Of a DNA stretch of 6,475 nucleotides, positions 1-6,441 are shown piece by piece. Source of the stretch: an uncultured Moraxellaceae bacterium (GTDB taxonomy: Bacteria > Pseudomonadota > Gammaproteobacteria > Pseudomonadales > Moraxellaceae); assembly GCA_937952925.1 (NCBI GenBank), contig CALFYA010000306.1, forward strand, positions 1 to 6,475. The letters are read 5' to 3'. The first letter of the stretch is position 1. Each line of letters begins with the position of its first letter. The translations under genes were made by a program, and so were the position numbers. The notes under the pieces were generated by a model, which made no database searches, was not told the DNA's origin, and worked only from the letters and a program-made list of their open reading frames with translations.

Positions 1-102
1 CCTGATTATTCACCCCAACAGCCTGTTGGCAACACCCAAACCGACCATATCATGTTCCTTTGAACCATTGCAAAACCAAGCGCGTCTGCAAGAGCTGACT
101 TA
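1..102 (+). other. Window-edge segment, possible 3' end of an upstream gene
   Basis: This is the left edge. Two forward frames stay open from the edge and then stop: one ends with TGA at 61-63, the other with TAG at 101-103. The second would give a C-terminus ending in LQNQARLQELT with unremarkable codon use. A third forward frame and a reverse frame are also open, so the sequence alone does not decide which is real. I do not recognise any of the peptides. A gene on the + strand ending just before the palindrome at 103 would fit the layout, but this is inference. Confidence 0.25.
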
Positions 103-167
103 GGGTCTGTTGACGTTTCAATCGTGGTCGCGCCAACGCGGCTCACGCATGAAATGTCAACAGACCC
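103..167. repeat. 65-nt near-perfect palindrome (REP- or MITE-like hairpin)
   Basis: The outer arms are GGGTCTGTTGACGTTTCA (103-120) and TGAAATGTCAACAGACCC (150-167), which are reverse complements except for one position that would be a G-U pair in RNA. Pairing continues inward after a 2-nt internal mismatch: CGTG at 123-126 pairs with CACG at 144-147, and CGCG at 129-132 with CGCG at 137-140, closing on a CCAA loop. Almost the whole 65 bases therefore fold on themselves. There is no T-run on either side, so it is not a typical intrinsic terminator. A dispersed palindromic repeat or a miniature element is the best guess, and copy number in the genome would decide it. Confidence 0.7.
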
Positions 168-411
168 GAGTATTGAGCCGACTGAATTAGTATTTTTAGC
201 TGACTCTTGCGGGTGCATTCAAGCGTTTTTGGGCGACTTGGTGCAATGGCGTGATGATGCACAGAAAAAAACATTTGACGTTAACGCCGTGAGTGGGGGT
301 GACAGCTGGGAGAGGCCAATCGGTTGTTAAACCAATAGTGCTTGCAAGTTGCCTGCAAAACTGCTCATCTTCGTGGAGTCATGTGCGATAGCATGGAACT
401 CTCGTTTGCAT
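168..411. other. Intergenic region upstream of moxR, no supported gene or promoter
   Basis: About 245 bases separate the palindrome from the moxR ribosome binding site. The only forward open frame here ends at 328-330 and would have to begin with a GTG inside the palindrome, with no ribosome binding site, so I do not call it. I searched for a sigma-70 promoter for the moxR operon and saw only weak partial matches (for example a TTGACG at 275-280 without a -10 partner). Some promoter must be here or further upstream, but I cannot place it. Confidence 0.4.
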
Positions 412-418
412 AGGAAGG
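412..418 (+). promoter_or_regulatory. Ribosome binding site of moxR
   Basis: AGGAAGG lies 4 bases before the ATG at 423, with its AGGA core 7 bases away. It is a good Shine-Dalgarno match and supports that ATG as the start of the ATPase gene. Confidence 0.75.
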
Positions 419-422
419 CTGC

Positions 423-1370
423 ATGAATGCGTCGTTGGCTGCGGATCCGGTTTTATCCGCAAAACCAGATGTTGATCGCTTGTTGGAGAGCTTGGGGCAC
501 ATCGTGCTCGATAAGCCACAGCAAATTAAATTGTCTTTGGCCTGCTTGCTCGCTGGCGGACATCTGCTCTTGCAAGACTTGCCCGGTATGGGCAAGACCA
601 CATTAGCCGAAAGCCTTGCGCGTAGTCTAGGTTTGGACTATCGGCGGATTCAATTTACCAGTGATATGTTGCCTGCGGATATCTTGGGATTGTCGATTTT
701 TAACCCAGAAAAGCAGCAGTTTGAATATCGACCAGGCCCGATTTTTACCCAGATTTTACTGGCAGATGAAATCAACCGTTCGAGCCCCAAAACCCAAAGC
801 GCCCTGCTTGAAGCGATGGAGGAGCGGCAAGTCTCCCAAGATGGACAAACCCGTCCACTCCCATCGCCATTTTTTGTGATCGCCACCCAAAATCCGATGC
901 AACAATCGGGCGTGTATCCCTTGCCAGAGTCGCAGTTGGATCGGTTTTTGATGTGTTTGTCGCTCGGCTACCCGTCGATGCAGGCCGAGCGTGATTTGTT
1001 GCTTGGTGTGGATCGTCGGCAGTTGCTCGCCAATATGCAGGCACATGTGACACAGCAAACTTTGGAACACTGGCAAAAGGCGGTGTTGCAAATCCATGTT
1101 GCACCGCCGGTCTTGGATTATTTGCAGCGGTTGGTGGCTAAAACGCGAGAAACGAAGCAGTACGTGGGGTTGTCGACGCGAGGTGTGCTGGCATTGAAAA
1201 AAGCCGCTCAGGCCTATGCATTTGTAGAAGGGCGTCATTATGTCGTTCCTGAGGATCTGCAAGCGGTATTTGTCGCGGTGACTGATCATCGAATGGGGGG
1301 TGGCATGGGGCGTCAAGGCCACAACTCACCTGCACGGCAGGTGCTCGATCACGTTGCTGTGGTGGTCTAA
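423..1370 (+). CDS. MoxR-family AAA+ ATPase
   Basis: This 315-residue protein has the usual MoxR length and every core AAA+ motif. Walker A is GMGKT with Lys58. Walker B is LLADE with Asp115-Glu116, followed by the MoxR signature INRSSPKTQSALLEAMEE. Sensor 1 is ATQNP with Asn157, an arginine-finger region is LDRF with Arg174, and sensor 2 is GLSTRG with Arg253. There is no signal peptide or membrane segment, so it is cytoplasmic. MoxR proteins are ATP-driven chaperone-like or remodelling enzymes that work with neighbouring DUF58 or von Willebrand A proteins; the exact client is unknown. It is the first gene of a tight operon, with the DUF58 gene 4 bases after its stop. The start is fixed by a good ribosome binding site. 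Nothing looks damaged. Confidence 0.95.
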   Translation: MNASLAADPVLSAKPDVDRLLESLGHIVLDKPQQIKLSLACLLAGGHLLLQDLPGMGKTTLAESLARSLGLDYRRIQFTSDMLPADILGLSIFNPEKQQFEYRPGPIFTQILLADEINRSSPKTQSALLEAMEERQVSQDGQTRPLPSPFFVIATQNPMQQSGVYPLPESQLDRFLMCLSLGYPSMQAERDLLLGVDRRQLLANMQAHVTQQTLEHWQKAVLQIHVAPPVLDYLQRLVAKTRETKQYVGLSTRGVLALKKAAQAYAFVEGRHYVVPEDLQAVFVAVTDHRMGGGMGRQGHNSPARQVLDHVAVVV

Positions 1371-1374
1371 TCCG

Positions 1375-2328
1375 ATGGGATGGATGGAGCAATGGCAGCA
1401 ACGGCCACGCGTGCAGCAATGGATGAATCGGCGCTTACCGCCGACTAAAGCAGTGGTACTCAATCAAAAGCGGATTTTCATTTTTCTCAGTGCTGAAGGT
1501 GCGCTGTTTACTGTTTTGCTGCTGATTACGTTTATTGCGGGGATCAATTACGCCAATAACCTGATTTTGGGTTTTTGTTTCTTGCTCGCGAGTATCTTGG
1601 TGGTAAGTATTCATCATACCTTTGCCCATCTTTCGGGGCTAAAGGTTGAGGTGCTCTATGGACAAGATAGTGAAGTGGGCGGAACTGCACGCTATCACAT
1701 TCAGTTGTCTGCAACAGGGCAGCAGCCCCATCGACAGCTCGTGTTGACGTGGGGTGAGCAGTCACGTTTATTGGATGCCGTATTGCTGCCACAGGTTGAG
1801 GTGTTTGATTTGCCGACCGTACAACGCGGGCAGTTTTTTCCAGATCGGCTCAAAATTTCGACGGTCTATCCGCTGGGCGTCTTGCGGGCATGGACTTATA
1901 TTCGGTTTGATGAGTCGGTGTGGGTGGCGCCTGCATCGCTGCCCTGTGAGTTGCCAAGGCAATCTCAGCAAGCCGCTTGGGATGATGAGAGCGTGGAGCG
2001 GGTGGACGGCCAAGATGAGTTTGAAGAGCTTAAATCATTTATCCCCGGTGAGTCGATGGCACGGATTTCTTGGGGGCATCTGGCACGCGGGCAGGGGCTA
2101 TTGTCCAAGCGATTTACTGATGCACAAGGACAAGAGCAGTCATTAAATTATGTACAGATGCCAGCGTCTGACCACGAGGCAAAATTATCGCAGTTGGCCT
2201 ATTGGGTGCGTCAGTTTGACCAACAACAGATTGCCTATGAGTTGATTTTGCCGAGTGGGCAATTGCCGATAGGCGTGGGGCAAGCACACAGCAAACAAGC
2301 ACTCCAATTGTTGGCAGAGCATCCATGA
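1375..2328 (+). CDS. DUF58 domain membrane protein
   Basis: The protein has 317 residues from the preferred ATG at 1375, 4 bases after the moxR stop. The frame is open upstream to 1300, but that part would overlap moxR and reads as non-protein sequence; the ATG at 1384 is an alternative. Two membrane helices lie at about residues 34-55 and 62-80 with a very short turn between, typical of the family. A long soluble part follows, with the yPLGvlrAW-type motif near 165-173 and the DUF58 core at about 213-247 (DEFEELKSFIPGES, then ISWGHLARGQ and LLSKRF). DUF58 proteins are paired with MoxR ATPases and are thought to form the membrane-side partner; the biochemical role is not established. The stop overlaps the next start (ATGA at 2325-2328), which suggests translational coupling. 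Intact. Confidence 0.9.
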   Translation: MGWMEQWQQRPRVQQWMNRRLPPTKAVVLNQKRIFIFLSAEGALFTVLLLITFIAGINYANNLILGFCFLLASILVVSIHHTFAHLSGLKVEVLYGQDSEVGGTARYHIQLSATGQQPHRQLVLTWGEQSRLLDAVLLPQVEVFDLPTVQRGQFFPDRLKISTVYPLGVLRAWTYIRFDESVWVAPASLPCELPRQSQQAAWDDESVERVDGQDEFEELKSFIPGESMARISWGHLARGQGLLSKRFTDAQGQEQSLNYVQMPASDHEAKLSQLAYWVRQFDQQQIAYELILPSGQLPIGVGQAHSKQALQLLAEHP

Positions 2329-4343
2329 CCTCATTGATCCAACGCATTCAAAAACGTGACACTTTGATCCTGTCACAGCTGTTTATTGTGATTCTGCATG
2401 CGACCAATATGCCTGTGTGGTTGACAGGTATGGGCTTGTTGCTGGCGCTGTCGCAATTGAGTGGATGTCGGCCGTATGTATACCCCAAAGCATGGATTGA
2501 GCGTGGCGTACAACTGACCTGTTTTATGGGAGGGATGGTTGGGATTTGGTGGACTTATCGAACCTTTTTTGGCGTCGATGCAGGAGCTGCATTTTTGCTA
2601 TTGTGTTTGATTGGCAAGCTCTTAGAAGTAAAAGCCAGACGTGATGTGTATGTGCTCCTAACGCTAGGCTTATTTGTGTTGGCGAGTTTATTTCTATTTG
2701 ATCAAAATCTCATCACAACGATATTTGCATTATTGGGCGTAGTGAGTTCGTTGTATGCCATGATTGCTCAAAACGATCAGGGGGCAGGCCGGGTGCGCAC
2801 GCTGGTCTTATTATTTGGACAAGCTTTGCCATTGATGGTGATTTTGTTTCTGTTTTTCCCCAGATTGCCACCCATGTGGTCGATCAATCTCCATGCTGAT
2901 AAAGCCAAGACAGGCATCTCAGATCGAGTCTCACCAGGTGATATTGCAGAGCTCAGCCAGTCGAGTGAGTTGGCGTTTCGGGCGATCTTTGAAGGTGCCT
3001 TACCAGCCAAATCGGAGTTGTATTGGCGTGGTTTAGTGCTCAGTCAATTCGATGGTCAAACTTGGCGCACGGCTCATCAATACATGAATGAGCCACAATG
3101 GTTTTGGCAAGGCGGCGATGTCCCTTCATGGATCGATGAGTCCTTGGAGATCAAATCCAGTCCTCGTATTCGCTATAAGTTGATGATGGAGCCGACCCAA
3201 CAACAGTGGTTGTTTGCCCTTAACGTGCCTTATAGCGATGATCGGGGGTTGGGGTTGACTCGCGATTTTACTTTACAGACCTTGCTGCCCATCACGCAAC
3301 GGCAAACCCTAAACTTAACCCAAGTGCCTGTGGTGAGTGTCGATGCACAACTACCTGATTGGCTGCGTCAAGAGAATCTACAACTGCCCCAGCGGGGGAA
3401 TCCACAAACGCGCTTATTGGCACAAGCTTTATTGCAAAAAGTGAATCATGATCCTGTGCGTTATGCGGATGCGATTCTCCAATGGATTCGTCAACAAAAT
3501 TTCCATTACACCCTCAAGCCCCCACGTCTGCGTGATCATCGGATTGATGAGTTTTTATTTCAAACCAGACGAGGATTTTGTGAGCACTACTCCACCTCTT
3601 TTGTGTTTTTGATGCGAGCGGCTGGCATTCCTGCTCGTGTGGTGGTGGGCTATCAAGGCGGTGAAGTGGGGCGAGATGGAAAAAGCTTAGAGATTCGTCA
3701 AAAAGATGCACATGCATGGGCTGAAGTCTGGTTTGCTGGGCGTGGCTGGGTGCGGGTTGATCCAACTGCTGCTGTTGCACCTGAGCGGATTGAGCAAGGT
3801 ATGGATGCCTTGACGGATGATGCGGCATTGTTTGGTGATGATGCAGCCGCACAGCTGCAGTACCAACAATTTAAGATGCTTCAAAACATGCGCGAGCTAG
3901 CTGACTATGCGAGCTATCTGTGGCAACGCGATATTGTTGGGTTTGATCAAGGACGGCAGCAAGATCAATTGCTGCGCTGGTTTGGCCTAACATCGATCTT
4001 TAGTCAAATTTTGTGGATGTTTGGCTTGTTGCTGGTTGTTTTGGGCGTGGTGGTGCTGCGCTTGTGGTGGAAACGACGTCCACAGTGGCACCCGTTGGAT
4101 CAACCCTTGATGCAGTTGTCACGGCAACTTGCCAAACAAGGGCTAGCTAAACATTTGAATGAAGGTATGTTGGATTGGCTGCATCGACTTACACAGATTC
4201 ACGCGTATCATGGGGCTGCGCATCGCGTGGCTCAGCTCTATGCAAGCGCCCGTTATGCCCCTGATGCGGAGCAACATGTGCATGAAAATCGCAAAAAACT
4301 GATCATTTTGATTAAAGAGTGGCCGAATAAACCTAAAACTTAA
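2325..4343 (+). CDS. tgpA: TgpA-type membrane transglutaminase-like protein (DUF3488 and transglutaminase core)
   Basis: The protein has 672 residues, close to the Pseudomonas aeruginosa TgpA length. The first 180 residues contain several membrane helices (roughly 14-46, 60-78, 85-101, 107-147 and 158-178; the DUF3488 part). A large domain, probably periplasmic, follows up to about 555, then one more helix at about 557-581 and a cytoplasmic tail to 672. The transglutaminase core has the full catalytic triad: Cys419 in RRGFCEHYSTSF, His463 in KDAHAWAEVW and Asp479 in WVRVDPTAA. TgpA in Pseudomonas is essential and linked to cell envelope function; the substrate is unknown. It is the third gene of the operon, coupled to the DUF58 gene through ATGA. 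No clear terminator follows; an A-rich stretch and the tRNA promoter come directly after. The gene symbol is assigned by domain layout and context. Confidence 0.92.
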   Translation: MTSLIQRIQKRDTLILSQLFIVILHATNMPVWLTGMGLLLALSQLSGCRPYVYPKAWIERGVQLTCFMGGMVGIWWTYRTFFGVDAGAAFLLLCLIGKLLEVKARRDVYVLLTLGLFVLASLFLFDQNLITTIFALLGVVSSLYAMIAQNDQGAGRVRTLVLLFGQALPLMVILFLFFPRLPPMWSINLHADKAKTGISDRVSPGDIAELSQSSELAFRAIFEGALPAKSELYWRGLVLSQFDGQTWRTAHQYMNEPQWFWQGGDVPSWIDESLEIKSSPRIRYKLMMEPTQQQWLFALNVPYSDDRGLGLTRDFTLQTLLPITQRQTLNLTQVPVVSVDAQLPDWLRQENLQLPQRGNPQTRLLAQALLQKVNHDPVRYADAILQWIRQQNFHYTLKPPRLRDHRIDEFLFQTRRGFCEHYSTSFVFLMRAAGIPARVVVGYQGGEVGRDGKSLEIRQKDAHAWAEVWFAGRGWVRVDPTAAVAPERIEQGMDALTDDAALFGDDAAAQLQYQQFKMLQNMRELADYASYLWQRDIVGFDQGRQQDQLLRWFGLTSIFSQILWMFGLLLVVLGVVVLRLWWKRRPQWHPLDQPLMQLSRQLAKQGLAKHLNEGMLDWLHRLTQIHAYHGAAHRVAQLYASARYAPDAEQHVHENRKKLIILIKEWPNKPKT

Positions 4344-4362
4344 AAAAAACAGGAAGGGGGGC

Positions 4363-4390
4363 TTGTCATCTGGTAAAAACCTGCTAACAT
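4363..4390 (+). promoter_or_regulatory. Predicted sigma-70 promoter of tRNA-Val
   Basis: The -35 is TTGTCA (4363-4368) and the -10 is TAACAT (4385-4390), with a 16-base spacer. A GC-rich stretch, GCCGCTCC, follows the -10 directly, as in stringently controlled stable RNA promoters. The tRNA begins 13 bases after the -10, so a short leader is expected. This shows the tRNA need not depend on transcription from the operon before it. Confidence 0.7.
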
Positions 4391-4403
4391 GCCGCTCCAC
4401 GAC

Positions 4404-4480
4404 AGGCGCATAGCTCAGTTGGTTAGAGCACCACCTTGACATGGTGGGGGTCGTTGGTTCGAATCCGATTGCGCCTACCA
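4404..4480 (+). tRNA. tRNA-Val, anticodon GAC
   Basis: A complete 77-base cloverleaf with encoded CCA. The acceptor stem is AGGCGCA (4404-4410) with TGCGCCT (4470-4476), discriminator A and CCA at 4478-4480. The D arm is GCTC/GAGC, and the anticodon stem CCACC/GGTGG encloses the loop TTGACAT, which gives anticodon GAC (4438-4440) for GUC and GUU codons. The T arm is GTTGG/CCGAT around TTCGAAT, with two G-U pairs. It has its own promoter and terminator. Accessory DNA begins just after it, as is common at tRNA genes, but no copy of the tRNA 3' end is visible further right in this window. Confidence 0.97.
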
Positions 4481-4497
4481 AATTCTGTCGTTTTCAT

Positions 4498-4532
4498 AGC
4501 CCCACATCCTCCTATGTGGGGCTTCTTTTTTT
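4498..4532 (+). terminator. Rho-independent terminator after tRNA-Val
   Basis: A perfect 10-bp stem is formed by AGCCCCACAT (4498-4507) and ATGTGGGGCT (4514-4523) around a 6-base loop, followed by TCTTTTTTT. It lies 18 bases after the tRNA CCA. The - strand side lacks a T-run, so it works for the + strand only. Confidence 0.93.
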
Positions 4533-4610
4533 GGTGTAACAAAACCTCAATTCATCTCAAATTTTTTAAGAATGCTATTCCAAAAAACTTGAATTTATGA
4601 CGATTTTTAA
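4533..4610. other. AT-rich spacer between the tRNA terminator and accessory remnants
   Basis: Short AT-rich stretch with no gene. It separates the + strand tRNA unit from the convergent - strand gene fragment that ends at 4611. No obvious hairpin for the - strand fragment is present. Confidence 0.4.
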
Positions 4611-4833
4611 TTATTTTTCTGGGTTTTTAACAACTTCGACAACCTCAAATGAAATCCTTGGATGTGCAAAAGTATGATTTGGTTTTTCAAATTTTTCTTT
4701 GAGTTCATAGGTTTTTCCAGCTGTTGTTTTGAATTTGTATTCAATCTTGCCATCAATCCATAAGCGAGCACGTGCAGAACATTGACAATATTCGAAAACA
4801 ACTGAATGATCTCCAGGTGGTAAGAGCCTGTTA
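4611..4833 (-). pseudogene. C-terminal fragment of an unrecognised protein, cut by the IS end
   Basis: On the - strand a frame runs from the IS boundary (AAC at 4830-4832) to a TAA at 4611-4613, giving 73 residues without a start codon. It begins NRLLPPGDHSVVFEYCQC and ends FEVVEVVKNPEK. It reads as real protein: PPG-x-H followed by alternating beta-type segments, a WIDGK turn and an AGKTYELKEKF segment. That pattern recalls small secreted or lipoprotein beta-sandwich domains (PEGA-like), but this is only a resemblance and I do not recognise the family. The first part of the gene, including any signal peptide, is missing and is not present beyond the IS, where a different gene lies. An overlapping longer reverse frame covering 4607-4954 is not the coding one. 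Confidence 0.6.
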
Positions 4834-4841
4834 TGTAGTGG

Positions 4842-5732
4842 TCAAGTTTTATTGGACAGCTCGATAGGTAATTTTGCCATTTGTCGCTCAAATTGAATGG
4901 GCGACAGATAGCCCAAGGTGGAGTGCAACCGCACCCCATTGTAAAAAACCACAATGTACTGCGTAATATCGCGAATCGCCTCCGTGTGGTTGGCGTAATC
5001 CCGATGCCAAACTCGCTCCATCACCGCATTATCCCAGCAATTCCCTTTACGGCTCATGCTGCACACTAAACCATGACGCGCCAGTAAATTCTGATACTGT
5101 GTGCTGGCATACTGGACTCCACGATCGGAATGGATCACCAAGCCTCTCGGTGGACACCGCACCTGAATTGCCAACTGCAACGCCGAACACACCAAGTCTG
5201 CTTGCATCCGTGGTGACAGTGCGTAACCCACCACCTTGCGGGAGTACAAGTCCAATACTATCGCCAAGTACAACCAACCTCTGCGTGTCTGAATATAGGT
5301 GATATCACACACCCATGCTTGATCCGCTTGAGACGGGTTAAACTGGCGCGCCAAGACATTCTCAGCCACCCGCAGGTCATGCCTGCTGTCAGTGGTGTGC
5401 ACAAAACGCCTCGTCCAAACAGGCTTGAGTCCCTGCTGTCGCATCAACGTACGAATCCGATAACGACCCAAAGGCGTTCCTTGTGCCTGCAAAGCTGCTT
5501 GAATGCGACGACTGCCATAACTGCGACCACTCTGGGTAAAAACCGTTTGAACCTGTGCTTGCTCAAGGCATCGCGCTGTCTGAGTTGGGGGTGCCTTGGC
5601 CGCATAGTAACTTGATCGACTGAGTGCCAAAACCCGACAGGCCTGCTGAACTGAGACGCCTTCTTGATGCCACTGGGTGACGAGTTGACGCTTTAGCGCA
5701 TTTCTCGGGCAAAGAAGGCGGATGCTTTTTTT
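4842..5732 (-). pseudogene. IS3-family transposase OrfB, with an internal in-frame deletion
   Basis: Coding sequence from the frameshift site to the TGA at 4842-4844. It shows the IS3 OrfB order: an N-terminal helix-turn-helix-like part (VSVQQACRVLALSRSSYY), the GRSYGSRRIQAAL motif, then the rve/DDE core. Catalytic residues are Asp in WVCDITYI (codon 5304-5306), Asp in VIHSDRGVQYAS (5124-5126) and Glu in NAVMERVW (5016-5018), with exactly 35 residues between the last two, a DD(35)E arrangement. From memory of close relatives, the segment after the Glu normally reads MERFFLNLKMERVW; here it reads MERVW, so nine residues including the conserved Lys seven places after the Glu appear to be lost. 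The frame is open upstream to a TTG at 5858, but that start lies in foreign sequence and is an artefact. Probably inactive. Confidence 0.85.
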
Positions 5733-5825
5733 AGCAGGTCGTTGTCCTGTTGCAATTGTTTGAGTTGCTGTTCGAGTTGGCGAATACGCTGTTGATCGGC
5801 GGTCAACGGTAAGCCGATAAACGGA
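5693..5825 (-). pseudogene. IS3-family OrfA, C-terminal remnant
   Basis: In the frame +1 to orfB, the - strand reads GLPLTADQQRIRQLEQQLKQ, then LQQDNDLLKKASAFFAREMR and a TAA at 5693-5695. This is the leucine-zipper-like coiled coil and the KKASAFFARE tail typical of IS3 OrfA. The N-terminal DNA-binding part (normally about 50 residues) is missing. The remnant fuses out of frame to the endonuclease gene near 5825, so no start codon of its own survives. Confidence 0.8.
5726..5732 (-). other. Programmed -1 frameshift slippery site (A7) between orfA and orfB
   Basis: On the - strand a run of seven A is read CTA AAA AAA GCA in the orfA frame. A one-base backward slip gives AAA AAA AGC and enters the orfB frame, in which no ATG exists nearby. 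This is the A-AAA-AAG/AAA type heptamer used by IS3-family elements to make the OrfAB fusion transposase. It persists although the element is dead. Confidence 0.75.
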
Positions 5826-6294
5826 CTGCCCAAGGGACATTCTGACTTCGTTTTGCAATCACTTCGACCAAATAGCAGGTCGCGTCTGGATTGCTGAGGA
5901 TGGTGTTTTGCATCCGCATATAGGTCTTTTAGCTGGACGACGAATTCATGGTGTTATGTTTATTCTTCATTTCAACAAAGATTTGCTGGGCTTCGTTGAC
6001 CACGTCATAACCTGCGACAGGCACAGTCCAACCATCAAAGTACTGGAAGAAATTCTGGTGAAAATAACCAATGTGATTGTTGTTGGACTTATCGAGCTGG
6101 CGTACCACTTCAATCTCAATGACCTCTGCAATGGTGTGCTGATAGATCTTTGAATCGAAGGTCATCTTGATGGGATCAATAATGTTTTTATTGAACTCCT
6201 GCAAATCAATGATGGAGCGGTATTTCTCCACGGTCGCTTTTACATGATTGAAGAAAGTTTGGTCAGTTATGAAACCTAGATTGTATTGGCGCAT
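5824..6294 (-). pseudogene. Eco47II-family type II restriction endonuclease, nonsense-mutated and truncated
   Basis: The - strand gene starts with ATG at 6292-6294 behind GGAG (6304-6307). The first 121 residues match the Eco47II family (GGNCC cutters, from memory): YNLGFITDQ, IDPIKMTFDSKIYQHTIAE, VVRQLDKSNNNHIGYFHQN and the active-site stretch IFVEMKNKHNTMNSSSS. A PD-(D/E)xK-type site is visible: Asp97 in GYDVVN and Glu108-x-Lys110 in VEMK. At 5929-5931 a TAA interrupts the frame where relatives have Gln; CAA to TAA is a single change. After it the same frame goes on in family-like sequence (KTYMRMQNTILSN, TCYLVEVIAKRSQNVPW) for about 35 codons to 5824, then meets IS orfA sequence. About 157 of an expected 230-240 codons remain. 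No methyltransferase is in the window. Clearly non-functional. Confidence 0.85.
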
Positions 6295-6303
6295 GCAAGG
6301 TCA

Positions 6304-6307
6304 CTCC
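6304..6307 (-). promoter_or_regulatory. Ribosome binding site of the endonuclease gene
   Basis: GGAG followed by TGA on the - strand, 9 bases before the ATG at 6294. It supports this start for the endonuclease gene, which also matches the family's N-terminal YNLGFI segment. Confidence 0.6.
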
Positions 6308-6330
6308 ATCATTCATGCTCGGATCTGCAC

Positions 6331-6358
6331 ATCTTAAGACGCATAATTTCGTGGGCAA
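6331..6358 (-). promoter_or_regulatory. Possible promoter of the endonuclease gene
   Basis: Read on the - strand, TTGCCC (6353-6358) and TAAGAT (6331-6336) are separated by 16 bases, about 40 bases before the start codon. The -35 lies in one of two tandem copies of TTTGCCCACG. The match is moderate, and other A/T-rich hexamers in this region could serve instead. Confidence 0.35.
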
Positions 6359-6370
6359 ACCGTGGGCAAA
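6350..6370. repeat. Tandem direct repeat CGTGGGCAAA x2
   Basis: Two exact copies of CGTGGGCAAA lie at 6350-6359 and 6361-6370, with one base between them, an 11-bp period that places both on about the same face of the helix. They sit just upstream of the endonuclease gene and overlap its candidate -35. They could be an operator, an integrase arm or attachment region, or chance. Confidence 0.5.
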
Positions 6371-6441
6371 AAACGGGATATTTTAGGGAATTACAAAACG
6401 GAAAAGCCCTTGATTTATAAGTAATGCCAGTCAGTTAAGAA

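Larger units (their letters stand above)
4834..5825 (-). mobile_element. Degraded IS3-family element, truncated at the orfA end
   Basis: The element is transcribed leftward. It keeps the last 40-odd codons of orfA, a -1 frameshift site, and nearly all of orfB. The left boundary is placed at 4834, where the sequence starts TGTAGTGGTCAAG just after the orfB stop and reads ...CACTACA on the - strand, fitting the usual TG...CA ends of this family. The other end, with its inverted repeat and the helix-turn-helix part of orfA, is gone; orfA sequence runs directly into the endonuclease gene near 5825. Because one end is lost, no target duplication can be checked. About 990 bases remain of an expected 1.2-1.3 kb. 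The exact right boundary is uncertain by roughly 10 bases. Confidence 0.85.

Noticed and set aside
6..218. Reverse 70-residue open frame at the left edge
   Set aside because: It runs through the palindrome and overlaps other equally open frames; no start signal and no recognisable domain.
124..330. Forward 68-residue open frame upstream of moxR
   Set aside because: It would start with GTG inside the palindrome with no ribosome binding site, and the peptide matches nothing I recognise.
756..1322. Reverse 188-residue open frame inside moxR
   Set aside because: It is a shadow of the clearly real MoxR gene: His/Arg/Gln-rich, low-complexity composition and no domain.
423..4343. MoxR-DUF58-TgpA as a possible new system
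   Set aside because: This trio is widespread and described in gammaproteobacteria; all motifs and lengths here are ordinary.
4143..4481. Reverse 112-residue frame covering the end of tgpA and the tRNA
   Set aside because: It reads through the antisense of tRNA-Val, giving the familiar artefact MVGAIGFEPTTPTMSR-type peptide often misannotated over tRNA genes.
4607..4954. Reverse 115-residue frame spanning the IS end
   Set aside because: It crosses the IS boundary out of frame with orfB and with the better-looking protein fragment at 4611-4833.
5733..5858. OrfB start at the TTG at 5858
   Set aside because: The upstream part is antisense-free but foreign: it overlaps orfA and endonuclease sequence in the wrong frames. 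OrfB is normally reached by frameshift at the A7 run.
5908..6153. Forward 81-residue open frame opposite the endonuclease gene
   Set aside because: Shadow of the Eco47II-family gene on the other strand, which has clear family motifs.
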